Positions 25,300-33,100 of a stretch of DNA of 64,000 bases are shown one piece after another (the stretch's first letter is position 1; every line of letters starts with the position of its first letter). The notes beneath the pieces were generated by a model, which worked only from the letters and a program-made list of their open reading frames with translations, was not told the DNA's origin and made no database searches. This DNA comes from Actinoplanes sandaracinus. GTDB taxonomy: Bacteria > Actinomycetota > Actinomycetes > Mycobacteriales > Micromonosporaceae. The position numbers and the translations under genes are program-made. The stretch is taken from assembly GCF_030009775.1 (NCBI RefSeq), contig NZ_JASCTH010000023.1:125749-189748 (forward strand). Direction: 5' to 3'.

Positions 25300-26451
25300 A
25301 TGTCTGCTCTATGCCGTACCCCCGCAATGCTTCTGACCCTGATCGTGGCCGCCGGTGCGGCAGCCACCCCCGCCGACGCGGCCGTCGCGCCGCTCTGGGA
25401 CCACCCCGGCTACGACGCCGAGGACAGCCACCACAACCCGCGAGAAACCGTGATCAACGCCGGAAGCATCCGGAGTGTCACCCAGAAATGGCAGGTCAGC
25501 CTCCGGACCAGCGACCAGAGCTGCTCCGGGAACTCGACGCCGGTGCTCTCCGGCGGGCGGATCATCGTCAGTGATCAGCTCGGGATCTCGGCGTACGCGG
25601 CCGCCACCGGGACGTTCTCCTGGAGGTACGACTGGGACGACCCGGGCGACAGCGGGACCCCGCGACTAGCCGTCAGCGGCGGACTGGTGATCGTGGCCGG
25701 TGGAGACTGCAACTCGCAGAGCGACCCGGACGGGCGACTCATCGCCCTGGACGCCGGCACCGGGCTGCCACGATGGCGACAACGCCTCGGCAGCCCCGTC
25801 GACTCCGTCGTCGTCGACAAGAACGTCATCGTGATCTCCGGCGGGTCGCCGTCCGACGAGGACGTCGTCGCCGCCTTCGCGGTACGGGACGGGCGGGCGC
25901 TGTGGAGCAAGGACCGGTTCCTGAGCTCTGAGGTGTCCGCCGACGGGACGCTCCTCGTGCGGGCCACCGACGGATCCGGGGCGCCGGCGGGAAGCAGCGC
26001 CGGAATCTCGATCGAGACCGGGGCCGTCCGGTGGACCCGCGAAGGCGTCTCCTGGGCCGCGCAGGCCGCCGACCCGGCCGGCGAGCGGTTCTACGTGACA
26101 GATCGGGCGGGACTGCTCAGCGCCGTCCGGGTCGCCGACGGGACACCCGGCTGGACCGCGGCCGGGACCGAGAACTCGCTGGTCGCGGTGGACACGACAC
26201 GGATCTACCGGGTCAACGGCACGAACGTGGACGCGCTCAGCGTGCTCGACGGGAAACGGCTCTGGACCGCGCGGCAAGGCGTCGACGGTGTGCAGCCGGT
26301 CCAGGCCGGTGGACTCCTCTACGCCGGAGGCGCGGTCCTCGACCCGGCCGACGGCGAGGTGGCCGGACCGGACCGCCCCGGACAGGTGATCGTCGCCGGC
26401 GGGCGGATCCACCAGGTTCGCGACGCCGTCCTGCGGTCGTTCGGCCCGTAG
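25300..26451 (+). CDS. Secreted PQQ-binding-like beta-propeller protein
   Basis: A 383-residue exported protein. The signal peptide is MLLTLIVAAGAAATPADA and the rest is a beta-propeller of PQQ/YVTN type: repeats such as GGRIIVSDQLGISAYAAATG, DGRLIALDAGTGLPRWRQRL and DGTPGWTAAGTENSLVAVD, with the A-x-D-G/A-x-x-G-x-x-x-W tryptophan-docking pattern. No dehydrogenase residues are visible, so it is likely a scaffold or binding protein. ATG at 25300 follows a TGCGG-N5-CCGCA repeat (25272-25286), and no strong ribosome site is seen. Function unknown. Confidence 0.8.
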   Translation: MSALCRTPAMLLTLIVAAGAAATPADAAVAPLWDHPGYDAEDSHHNPRETVINAGSIRSVTQKWQVSLRTSDQSCSGNSTPVLSGGRIIVSDQLGISAYAAATGTFSWRYDWDDPGDSGTPRLAVSGGLVIVAGGDCNSQSDPDGRLIALDAGTGLPRWRQRLGSPVDSVVVDKNVIVISGGSPSDEDVVAAFAVRDGRALWSKDRFLSSEVSADGTLLVRATDGSGAPAGSSAGISIETGAVRWTREGVSWAAQAADPAGERFYVTDRAGLLSAVRVADGTPGWTAAGTENSLVAVDTTRIYRVNGTNVDALSVLDGKRLWTARQGVDGVQPVQAGGLLYAGGAVLDPADGEVAGPDRPGQVIVAGGRIHQVRDAVLRSFGP

Positions 26452-26582
26452 GTCCAGTGCCATCACGGGACGGATCGGTTGCGGTTGGGGAGCCGATAGC
26501 CGTACCCCCGCTGGTGGGTTGCCGTTGGGGTGTTCCTGACGGATCTGGCGAAGCGGAACCCGAGGCCGGTCCGAAGAGGGAG

Positions 26583-26605
26583 GTGGCGCCGAGGGACGGC
26601 GCCAC
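26583..26605 (+). terminator. Hairpin between the propeller and MFS genes
   Basis: Perfect 9-bp arms GTGGCGCCG/CGGCGCCAC with a five-base loop are followed by TTT. The hairpin lies just before the ribosome site of the MFS gene, so it is either the terminator of the upstream gene or an attenuator for the transporter. Confidence 0.55.
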
Positions 26606-26629
26606 TTTCCTTGTGGAGGTGCCGCCGCT

Positions 26630-27865
26630 TTGGCTCCGATGTTCGCGCCGCTCCGAGAGCGTAACTACCGCCTGTGGGCGGCCGCCGACCTGGTTTCCGT
26701 CGGTGGCACGTGGATGCAGGTTCTGGCGTTGAACTGGCTGATCCTGTCGGCGACCGGCTCAGCCACGGCGATGGGCGCGGTCGTGATGCTGCAGTCCCTG
26801 CCGGTGCTGCTGCTCGGCAGTTGGGGCGGCGCCCTCGCCGACCGCCTCCCGGCGCGGCCCATGCTGATCGCCTTCCAGGCGGTCCGGGCGCTGCTCGCGC
26901 TGGCGCTCATGCTGCCTTCGTCGGGGAACTGGCTGATCTACGGGGTGGCGCTGGCCTCCGGCGTGATCGGCTCCTTCGAAGGCCCGGTGCTCGGCCGCTT
27001 CGGCTCCGCCCTTGTCCCCAAGGACGCCCTGGCCTCCGCGCTGGCGCTCGGCTCGGTGCTCAGCTCGGCCGGCCGCATCGGCGGCATGGCCCTCGGCGGC
27101 GTGCTCATCGGCATCACCGGCCCGGCCACGCTGTTCCTGATCAACGCGGTGTCGTACGTCGCCGTGATCGTCGCCCTCCTCGCGATGCGCCTCGGCGACA
27201 TGCGCGCCCTCGCCACCTCCACGTCCTCGGACGGCGGTGTCGTCGCCGGGTTCCGCTACCTGCTGCGGCAGCCGGTGATCCTGACCATCCTGGCGCTGTC
27301 GTTCGTGCTCGGCTCGCTCGGCCGCAACTACCAGGTGTCGATGGCGTCGATGGTGTCCGGCCCGCTCGGTGGATCGTCCGGTTCGTACGGTCTGTTGTCG
27401 ACCGTCTTCGCCGTCGGCGCGGTCGCCGGTGGCCTGCTGCTGGCCGGCACGGGCCGCTCCACCCTGCGGGTCCTCCTGGGCACCGGCTTCCTCATCAGCG
27501 CCCTGCAGTTCTGCTCCGGCCTCGCCCCGAACATCGTCGGCTTCGCCGCCCTGATCCTCCCGATCGCCGCCGGCGCCGTCATCTTCGACACCGTCGTCTC
27601 CACGCGCATCCAGCTCGACACCCGCGAGGAGATGCGAGGCCGGGTCCTCGCGACGGTCGGCATCGTGTCGTCCCTGTCCGGGATCGTCGGCGCCCCGGCG
27701 ATCGGCTTCCTGTGCGACTCGCTCGGCGCCCGGGGAGCGCTGCTGCTGGCCGGCGCCGTGACCACGATCGCGGCGGTGATCGGCGGGATCGTCCTGGCCC
27801 GCCTCAAGGGCCGCTCCCTCAGTCTGCCTTTCCTGCTGGGGCGCCCCGCCCAACAGCCCGCCTGA
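26630..27865 (+). CDS. MFS transporter, DHA3/EntS-type exporter
   Basis: A 411-residue, 12-TM major facilitator. The N-terminus FAPLRERNYRLWAAADLVS and the loop GGALADRLPARPMLIAFQ (motif A region) are typical of the drug/siderophore exporter group. The central loop is short. It starts at TTG 26630 with GGAGG about ten bases upstream, or at ATG 26639. Efflux of a small molecule is likely, and the substrate is unknown. A strong terminator follows. Confidence 0.88.
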   Translation: MAPMFAPLRERNYRLWAAADLVSVGGTWMQVLALNWLILSATGSATAMGAVVMLQSLPVLLLGSWGGALADRLPARPMLIAFQAVRALLALALMLPSSGNWLIYGVALASGVIGSFEGPVLGRFGSALVPKDALASALALGSVLSSAGRIGGMALGGVLIGITGPATLFLINAVSYVAVIVALLAMRLGDMRALATSTSSDGGVVAGFRYLLRQPVILTILALSFVLGSLGRNYQVSMASMVSGPLGGSSGSYGLLSTVFAVGAVAGGLLLAGTGRSTLRVLLGTGFLISALQFCSGLAPNIVGFAALILPIAAGAVIFDTVVSTRIQLDTREEMRGRVLATVGIVSSLSGIVGAPAIGFLCDSLGARGALLLAGAVTTIAAVIGGIVLARLKGRSLSLPFLLGRPAQQPA

Positions 27866-27879
27866 CCGTCCCACCTCAC

Positions 27880-27913
27880 GTGCCGCCCGACTGGCTCCTC
27901 AGTCGGGCGGCAC
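27880..27913 (+). terminator. Terminator after the MFS gene
   Basis: Perfect 14-bp arms (27880-27893 and 27900-27913) with a six-base loop, followed within five bases by TTTT. Confidence 0.9.
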
Positions 27914-28067
27914 TGCCATTTTCGGGGTCGGACACGCCTGGGACGCTACTTCCGGCTGGCCTAGCGGCATCTCGGCCAGCCCGCCCATCTGACTCCTCGG
28001 ACGTGCTCGGATCGTCCGGTTCGGTAGCGTGAAAGCGCACCTCACCCGCCACCACCGAGGGGAACAC

Positions 28068-28904
28068 GTGGAGCTGCTGCACTCCGGCAAGGTTCGGGAC
28101 GTCTACGCCGATGGGGATGACCTCATCCTGGTCACCTCGGATCGGATCTCGATCTATGACGTCATCCTGCCCACGCCGATCCCGGACAAGGGCAAGATCC
28201 TCACCCAGCTGTCGCTCTGGTGGTTCGACCAGCTTGCCGATGTGATTCCGAACCATGTCATCTCCGCCACCGATGTGCCGGCGGAGTGGGCCGGGCGGGC
28301 GATCCGGTGCGAGCGGCTGGAGATGGTCATGGTCGAGTGCATCGCGCGCGGCTATCTGGCCGGCTCGGGGCTCAAAGACTATGAGCGGGAGCGGATGATC
28401 TCCGGCAACCCGCTGCCGGACGGGCTGGTCGAGTCGTCCAAGCTGCCTGAGCCGATCTTCACGCCCAGCACCAAGGAACCGGTCGGGGGCGGGCACGACC
28501 AGCCGCTCACGTTCGAGCAGACGCAGGAGCGGGTCGGGAAGGAGCTCGCCGAGGAACTGCGGCGGGTCACCCTCGAGGTGTACCGGCGAGGGTCGGAGAT
28601 CGCCGCGGCCAAGGGCATCATCATCGCCGACACCAAGATCGAGGTCGGGTACGCGAACGGTGTGCTGAAGATCGGCGACGAGGTGCTCACCCCGGACTCG
28701 TCACGGTTCTGGGAGATCGACGACTGGCAGCCGGGCCGGGTGCCGCGTTACCTGGACAAGCAATTCCTCCGCGACTGGTCGACGCGGCACACCGACTGGG
28801 ACCGGACCGAGCCGGGACCGGAGATCCCGGACGAGGTGGTCGAAGCCACCCGTAACCGTTACATCGAGGTCTACGAGCGGCTCACCGGCGACCGCTGGCG
28901 CTGA
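28068..28904 (+). CDS. purC: SAICAR synthetase
   Basis: Phosphoribosylaminoimidazole-succinocarboxamide synthase, step 8 (bacterial numbering) of purine synthesis: it joins CAIR and aspartate using ATP. The 278-residue protein begins VELLHSGKVRDVYADG, the typical PurC N-terminus, and carries SDRISIYDVILPTPIPDKG, ECIARGYLAGSGLKDY and the DTKIEVG and TPDSSRFW segments of the family. GTG at 28068 has AGGGGA upstream. A GTG at 28029 would add 13 atypical residues. No other pur gene is beside it. Its stop abuts the stop of the convergent DUF3040 gene. Confidence 0.95.
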   Translation: MELLHSGKVRDVYADGDDLILVTSDRISIYDVILPTPIPDKGKILTQLSLWWFDQLADVIPNHVISATDVPAEWAGRAIRCERLEMVMVECIARGYLAGSGLKDYERERMISGNPLPDGLVESSKLPEPIFTPSTKEPVGGGHDQPLTFEQTQERVGKELAEELRRVTLEVYRRGSEIAAAKGIIIADTKIEVGYANGVLKIGDEVLTPDSSRFWEIDDWQPGRVPRYLDKQFLRDWSTRHTDWDRTEPGPEIPDEVVEATRNRYIEVYERLTGDRWR

Positions 28905-29165
28905 TCAACAGAGGGTGCCGGCGGCTGCGATCCATTGGCGGCGCTTGTGGAGCAGGTAACTGCCGTAGGCGCCGGCCATCACCCCTTCGATCAGACCGGT
29001 CCAGCCACCGAGAGCGATGCACAACGGCGCCACCGTCCACAGGAGAACAGCGATGAGCACCCAGCGCTGCGGTGGGCGGGTCGCGCGGCGGGTCAGATCG
29101 GGGTCGTCGATCTGGAGCTGGGCCACCAGGCTGGCGAAGACCTGGTGTTCTTCCGGTTTGAGCAC
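28905..29165 (-). CDS. DUF3040 small membrane protein
   Basis: An 86-residue protein: an N-terminal DUF3040-type helix (LKPEEHQVFASLVAQLQIDD with DPDLTRR) and two TM segments (VLIAVLLWTVAPLCIALGG, IEGVMAGAYGSYLL). It is a common actinobacterial membrane protein of unknown role. It converges on purC with no spare base between the stop codons. Confidence 0.82.
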   Translation of the reverse strand: MLKPEEHQVFASLVAQLQIDDPDLTRRATRPPQRWVLIAVLLWTVAPLCIALGGWTGLIEGVMAGAYGSYLLHKRRQWIAAAGTLC

Positions 29166-29304
29166 GGCGGGTCGACCTCCATCCGAGGGGGGACCGCGAC
29201 GGCGTACCCAGAAGTGGGTGACGTGAAACGGCCCGCGCTGATGGCGGATCCGCCGGGATGGCCGAATGAGTTACCGGGTCAGGCCCGCGGCCACACGTGA
29301 GTGG

Positions 29305-29487
29305 TCACGGCCCGGACAACGACTTGCGCGACAACTTCAGCATCGCGCCGTCGGCCTGGCCGCCCTGCTCCGGCTCGGCGCAGGCGGGGCACCCGTCGTT
29401 GCCGCTGCGGAGGTACCACCCGAGGGCGACGCCGGCGAAGAGACTGAGCAGCCCGACGAACGCCGAGACGGTGACGGCGCCGGTCAT
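29305..29487 (-). CDS. Single-TM small membrane protein
   Basis: A 60-residue protein with one hydrophobic helix (VSAFVGLLSLFAGVALGWYL) and a short tail with CPAC. Its start overlaps the stop of the upstream gene (ATGA), so the two form an operon with the 99-residue protein. The CxxC may bind metal or form a disulfide. Function unknown. Confidence 0.6.
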   Translation of the reverse strand: MTGAVTVSAFVGLLSLFAGVALGWYLRSGNDGCPACAEPEQGGQADGAMLKLSRKSLSGP

Positions 29488-29783
29488 GTCAGCGGCCTCC
29501 GGCGCACCAACCGCAGCTGCCGCTGGTCGAGGTCGGGCTCACTGTCGGCGCGAAAAGTCACATAGGGCGCGGTGAAGGTGTCCACGCCCGTCCCCCGGTG
29601 GGTTTCCCGCTGGTAGGTGACCGTGACCGCCCGGGGCGACGCCGCCTCGATGATGCCGGCGCGCCACCCGTTCCGATAAACCCACACCGGGTCGGCCGGC
29701 CGGTAGCTCTCAGCCGGGGCGACCTCTGCCGGATCGCGGTGCGGCGGAGTCACGGTCGGCGTGGACGCCGTGAGGTGCGGCAT
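29484..29783 (-). CDS. Hypothetical protein (99 aa)
   Basis: A soluble 99-residue protein. The Pro/Thr-rich start is followed by a small beta domain (PVWVYRNGWRAGIIEAASPR, VTVTYQRETHRGTGVDTFTA), reminiscent of SH3-like barrels in actinobacterial hypotheticals. ATG at 29783 has GGAGG seven bases upstream. It is the first gene of a two-gene operon and divergent from the XRE/DUF5753 regulator, with the bipartite element at 29894-29946 between them. Confidence 0.7.
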   Translation of the reverse strand: MPHLTASTPTVTPPHRDPAEVAPAESYRPADPVWVYRNGWRAGIIEAASPRAVTVTYQRETHRGTGVDTFTAPYVTFRADSEPDLDQRQLRLVRRRPLT

Positions 29784-29893
29784 GGAAATGCCTCCATTGG
29801 CTTGAGGCGGACTCTTGCCGTGTCGCGGGCGCAACAGCTGAGCAGCCGAAGATTTCGGCACGCTGTGTCAGCGGTCGGAACGTGTCTGTCAGC

Positions 29894-29946
29894 TATCATG
29901 CTCGTCATCAAGTGCGTCCGCAAGGCCAGATGCACGTGCATCCGCA
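29894..29946 (+). promoter_or_regulatory. Bipartite element, copy 1 (upstream of XRE/DUF5753)
   Basis: TATCATGCTC (29894-29903), exactly 15 bases, then a 28-base block (29919-29946) with CGCAAGGCCA followed by the 14-bp palindrome GATGCACGTGCATC (29929-29942). A copy with one mismatch in the block and the same 15-base gap lies upstream of the DUF397 gene. Both copies point toward their downstream gene. This is a strong candidate for the binding site of the XRE protein or a shared activator. Confidence 0.75.
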
Positions 29947-29982
29947 ACACGCGTTCGGCGCGGAGACCCTGATCTGTCTGGT

Positions 29983-30011
29983 TTCGCGGTAGACGATCTC
30001 CGCTCTAGGAT
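29983..30011 (+). promoter_or_regulatory. Promoter of the XRE/DUF5753 gene
   Basis: TTCGCG (29983-29988), a 17-base spacer and TAGGAT (30006-30011) stand 47 bases before the start codon. The bipartite element ends 36 bases upstream of the -35 region, which suits an activator site. Confidence 0.5.
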
Positions 30012-30058
30012 GCGTAAAGACTGCGTCGTGCAGTCACAGAGCAGCAACAAGGAGTCAG

Positions 30059-30949
30059 GTGAGCGCGGGTTCGCAGGAGGAGGCGCCGGGCGGAGGCCCG
30101 ACCGTGCTGCGCATCCTGCTCGGCTCCCAGCTTCGCAAGCTGCGGGAGTCGAGAGGGATCACCCGGGAGGCGGCCGGTTACGAGATCCGTGCCTCCGGAT
30201 CCAAGATCAGCCGGATGGAACTGGGCCGGGTCAGCTTCAAGGAACGCGACGTCGCCGACCTCCTGAGCATGTACGGCGTGATCGACTCCGCCGAGCGCGA
30301 CGCTCTGATCGGCCTCGCCCGTCAGGCCAACAACCCCGGCTGGTGGCAGCACTTCGGTGACGTCCTTCCGAACTGGTTCCAGGCCTATCTGGGTCTCGAG
30401 GCGGCCGCGTCACTGATCCGGACCTACGAGATCCAGTTCGTTCCCGGTCTTCTCCAGACGCCCGACTACGCACGCGCCGTGATCATGCTCGGGCATGCCG
30501 GGGCCAGTGCGGAGGAGATCAACCGCCGTGTCGGCCTGCGCCTCCAGCGGCAGCAGATCCTCACCCGTTCGGGTGGCCCCCAGTTGTGGGCGGTGATCGA
30601 CGAGGCGGTGCTGCGCCGCCCGATCGGTGGCGTCGACGTCATGCGCGCGCAGATCGAGTCGCTCATCGAGGCGTCGAAACTGCCCGGCGTGCGCCTGCAG
30701 ATCATTCCGTTCCAGGCCGGTGGGCACGCGGCCGCCGGCGGGCCGTTCGCGATCCTGCGCTTCCCCGAGCCGGAACTGCCCGATGTGGTCTATGTGGAGC
30801 AGTTGACCAGCGCCATCTATCTGGACAAGCGCGAAGACGTGGACCATTACGCGATGGCGATGGAGCGTGTCTGCATCGACGCCGAGCCGCCGAACGACAC
30901 TCCTGAGATCCTCGGGAAACTGCTGAACGAGGTCGGCCGCCCGGCCTGA
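30059..30949 (+). CDS. XRE regulator with DUF5753 domain
   Basis: A 296-residue regulator of the WhiJ-like group in actinobacteria. The N-terminal HTH (residues about 20-65) reads LRKLRESRGITREAAGYEIR then KISRMELGRVSF. The DUF5753 domain (about 105-285) begins ASLIRTYEIQFVPGLLQTPD and includes QLWAVIDEAVLRRPIGG and VRLQIIPFQAGGHAAAGGPF. GTG at 30059 has AAGGAG upstream. The partner gene type (DUF397) follows on the opposite strand after a terminator. In Streptomyces such pairs act in development and antibiotic control, possibly through binding between the two proteins. Here both genes carry the same upstream element. Confidence 0.93.
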   Translation: MSAGSQEEAPGGGPTVLRILLGSQLRKLRESRGITREAAGYEIRASGSKISRMELGRVSFKERDVADLLSMYGVIDSAERDALIGLARQANNPGWWQHFGDVLPNWFQAYLGLEAAASLIRTYEIQFVPGLLQTPDYARAVIMLGHAGASAEEINRRVGLRLQRQQILTRSGGPQLWAVIDEAVLRRPIGGVDVMRAQIESLIEASKLPGVRLQIIPFQAGGHAAAGGPFAILRFPEPELPDVVYVEQLTSAIYLDKREDVDHYAMAMERVCIDAEPPNDTPEILGKLLNEVGRPA

Positions 30950-30958
30950 GGCCGGTCC

Positions 30959-30986
30959 GGTCCGGCCGCGTGCCGGCGGCCGGACC
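30959..30986. terminator. Convergent terminator between XRE and DUF397 genes
   Basis: Perfect 11-bp arms (30959-30969 and 30976-30986) with a six-base loop. Confidence 0.8.
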
Positions 30987-31001
30987 GTATTACCTGAACG
31001 T

Positions 31002-31238
31002 TCAGGCGACCAGGTTGTCGAAGTCTCCGTCGCGGACGCCGCCGAGGAACGCCTCGATCTCGGCCCGGGTGTAGATCAGCGCCGAACCCTCGGGATCCCG
31101 GGAGTTACGCACGGCGACGTCGCCACCGGGCAGCACGGCGCACTCAACGCAGTTGCCGCTCGGGTTGCTACGGCGGCTCTTCTGCCAGGTGACTCCCTGG
31201 AGTTCGCCGGCGGGCATGCCGTTGACCACGTTGGTCAT
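31002..31238 (-). CDS. DUF397 protein, partner of XRE/DUF5753
   Basis: A 78-residue protein with the family's landmarks: WQKSRRSNPSGNCVECAVLP, then VAVRNSRDPEGSALIYTRAE and IEAFLGGVRDGDFDNLV. DUF397 proteins are nearly always next to an XRE/DUF5753 gene, as here, and are thought to modulate it. ATG at 31238. The bipartite element copy 2 is 79 bases upstream of the start, in the gene's orientation. Confidence 0.92.
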   Translation of the reverse strand: MTNVVNGMPAGELQGVTWQKSRRSNPSGNCVECAVLPGGDVAVRNSRDPEGSALIYTRAEIEAFLGGVRDGDFDNLVA

Positions 31239-31316
31239 TCCAAGCTCCCTAGATTTGCCCCAGATCGCCCATCGATCCGGGATCGGTGAAGTCCGCGTGC
31301 CTAATTCGGGCGGCGA

Positions 31317-31369
31317 TGCAGATGCACGTGCATCTGGCCTTGCGTAGTCACGGGATTCTGAGCATGATA
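31317..31369 (-). promoter_or_regulatory. Bipartite element, copy 2 (upstream of DUF397)
   Basis: On the minus strand: TATCATGCTC (31369-31360), 15 bases, then the 28-base block (31344-31317) with CGCAAGGCCA and the palindrome GATGCACGTGCATC (31334-31321). It differs from copy 1 at one base of the block. Spacing is identical. Confidence 0.75.
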
Positions 31370-31390
31370 ACGCACGTACTACTCTCTAGG

Positions 31391-31411
31391 GGTGTCACTG
31401 AGGGTGACACC
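31391..31411. promoter_or_regulatory. Inverted repeat GGTGTCAC-N5-GTGACACC
   Basis: Perfect 8-bp arms flank TGAGG, 22 bases upstream of copy 2 of the bipartite element and 87 bases before the gene at 31498. It lies in a divergent promoter region, so an operator is more likely than a terminator. Confidence 0.5.
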
Positions 31412-31497
31412 TTTAGGTGATGGGTCGGTCGCGGAGCGACGTCTGCGGCCTCAGCTCGAGGCTCCCTGGCGGGGGCGTCCAAGCGAGAGGTGGGGAT

Positions 31498-31746
31498 ATG
31501 TCGATACCCAACGTCGGCCCTGAACATCCTGGACCGGGTGACTCCGGCGCGGTCGAGAGCCCGCGCTGGGGAAACTCGTTGGTCTACCGGGACGAGCCGT
31601 TCGCCGACGAGGTGTTCGCCGCCTCGACCAGAGCCAGCACGGTGTCGCACCGGTTCGGGGGAGTCAGGTATGCATTGAGCCGGCCCGGCGGGACGACCGT
31701 CCGGAGGCCGCCTGCCGAGGAGGATGAGTCCGACGCGCGTGACTGA
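31498..31746 (+). CDS. Hypothetical protein (82 aa)
   Basis: A small acidic-to-neutral soluble protein beginning MSIPNVGPEHPGPGDSG, with WGNSLVYRDEPFADEVFAAS in the middle. GAGGTGGGG precedes the ATG. The last 23 bases overlap the next gene, so the two are probably co-translated. No family recognised. Confidence 0.55.
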   Translation: MSIPNVGPEHPGPGDSGAVESPRWGNSLVYRDEPFADEVFAASTRASTVSHRFGGVRYALSRPGGTTVRRPPAEEDESDARD

Positions 31747-32098
31747 GCTCGTTCGTTGCCACCGCGAGCAGCGACCTGCCCGGCCTCCGCAGCCGAGAGC
31801 CCCGCACGTCCGCGACAACCGGTTGCGGCCGAGCAGCCCGGCCTGGCCGGTGTACGAGTTCGCCGAGTCGGACTACTGCTACGGCATCGGCCCGATCCGG
31901 CTGCGCCTGGAGCGGGTGAACTGGGCCCAGCCCATCCCGCACGAGGGTGACTTCTGGCTCGGCGTGCGCGGCGTCGTGATCGATCGCTTCGGCCGCGAGG
32001 GCGCCGTCCGCGAGATGTTGATCCGCGCGGCGCGGGTGCCGGTTCCGCCGGCGTGCAAGCGGCCCCGCTTGAGGGTGCTGCGCAGCACGCCCGTCTGA
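31724..32098 (+). CDS. Hypothetical protein (124 aa)
   Basis: A basic protein with a Pro/Arg-rich start (residues 1-45) and a well-formed beta-rich core: YEFAESDYCYGIGPIRLRLE, then VNWAQPIPHEGDFWLGVRGV and VIDRFGREG. The start overlaps the upstream gene. Similar short proteins occur in actinobacteria, often near XRE/DUF397 genes. No function is known to me. Confidence 0.7.
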   Translation: MSPTRVTELVRCHREQRPARPPQPRAPHVRDNRLRPSSPAWPVYEFAESDYCYGIGPIRLRLERVNWAQPIPHEGDFWLGVRGVVIDRFGREGAVREMLIRAARVPVPPACKRPRLRVLRSTPV

Positions 32099-32100
32099 CT

Positions 32101-32143
32101 CCGGGTGGGCGGCGCGGTTCCCCGTGCTGGGCCGCCCACCCGG
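32101..32143 (+). terminator. Hairpin directly after the 124-aa gene
   Basis: Perfect 13-bp arms (32101-32113 and 32131-32143) start two bases after the stop codon. Confidence 0.7.
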
Positions 32144-32155
32144 TCAGCCATGAGG

Positions 32156-32180
32156 AAAGGCCCGCCGCCGGCGGGCCTTT
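32156..32180. terminator. Bidirectional intrinsic terminator
   Basis: Arms AAAGGCCCGCC/GGCGGGCCTTT with a three-base loop have A/T tracts on both sides and stand between convergent genes. Confidence 0.88.
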
Positions 32181-32192
32181 CGCGTCTGACCG

Positions 32193-33014
32193 TCAGGGTT
32201 TGCGGGCCACCCCGGACCAGTAATAAGCCGCTTCGGGGTCGTCGACCGGGTCGTCCGGACGCCAGCCGGAGACCGGAACAACGCCGGGTTCCAGCAGCTC
32301 CCAGTCGCCGAAGAACCGGGTCACCGCTTCTCGCGTGCGGGCCACCAGCGTCATGCCGGCGCCGGTCGCGGCGGCGACCGCGGCGTTCACCTCGTCGGGG
32401 TTGAAGTCGGCGGTCGGGTGGGTGATCGCCAGGCAGCTGCCGGACGGCAGCGCGTCACGCAGCGCCTCGACCTTGCCCCACGGGTCGTCGGCGTCGGCGA
32501 GAAGCATCAGGATCGCGATCAGCGTGAGGCCGACCGGCTTCGTCAGGTCGAGGGTGTCGCGCAGCGCCTGGTGCTCGAGGATCGACACCGGGTGACGGAT
32601 ATCGGCGGCGATGTACTCACTGCGGCCGGACGGGTGACTGATCATCAGGGCGCGGGCGTGGACCAGCACGATGGGGTCGTTGTCCACATAGACCACGCGG
32701 GTCTCCGGCGCGATCTGCTGGGCGATCTCGTGCAGGTTGGGCCGGGTGGGGATGCCGGTGCCGATGTCGAGGAACTGGCGGATGCCTTCCTTGGCGACGA
32801 GGTCGCGGGCCACCCGGTGCACGAACTTGCGGTTCTCGCCGGCCATGTAACGCATGCCGGGGATGGCCTGGATCATCGCTTCGCCGACGGCGCGGTCGAC
32901 GGCGAAGTTGTCCTTGCCGCCGAGCCAGTAGTCGTAGATGCGGGCGGAGTGTGGCACGTTGATGTTGACTCCGGGCGGCGCTACCTCGGTGGGTGCGGGG
33001 TTACCCTCTGTCAC
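32193..33014 (-). CDS. SAM-dependent methyltransferase, DUF574 family
   Basis: A 273-residue Rossmann-type protein of the actinobacterial S-adenosyl methyltransferase family (DUF574). The N-terminal signature is ARIYDYWLGGKDNFAVDR. The SAM site is QFLDIGTGIPTRPNLHE, with VVYVDNDPIVLVHARAL as the acidic-loop strand. GTG at 33014 has AAGGAGG five bases upstream, which decides the start. The family is greatly expanded in Actinoplanes and Streptomyces and its substrates are unknown. Confidence 0.9.
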   Translation of the reverse strand: MTEGNPAPTEVAPPGVNINVPHSARIYDYWLGGKDNFAVDRAVGEAMIQAIPGMRYMAGENRKFVHRVARDLVAKEGIRQFLDIGTGIPTRPNLHEIAQQIAPETRVVYVDNDPIVLVHARALMISHPSGRSEYIAADIRHPVSILEHQALRDTLDLTKPVGLTLIAILMLLADADDPWGKVEALRDALPSGSCLAITHPTADFNPDEVNAAVAAATGAGMTLVARTREAVTRFFGDWELLEPGVVPVSGWRPDDPVDDPEAAYYWSGVARKP

Positions 33015-33100
33015 GACCGCCTCCTTGCGACACACGACCAGTACCCGTCCGCTCAGCCTAGCCGGAACGATCGACCGACTTAACCCCCGGAATCCGGTTT

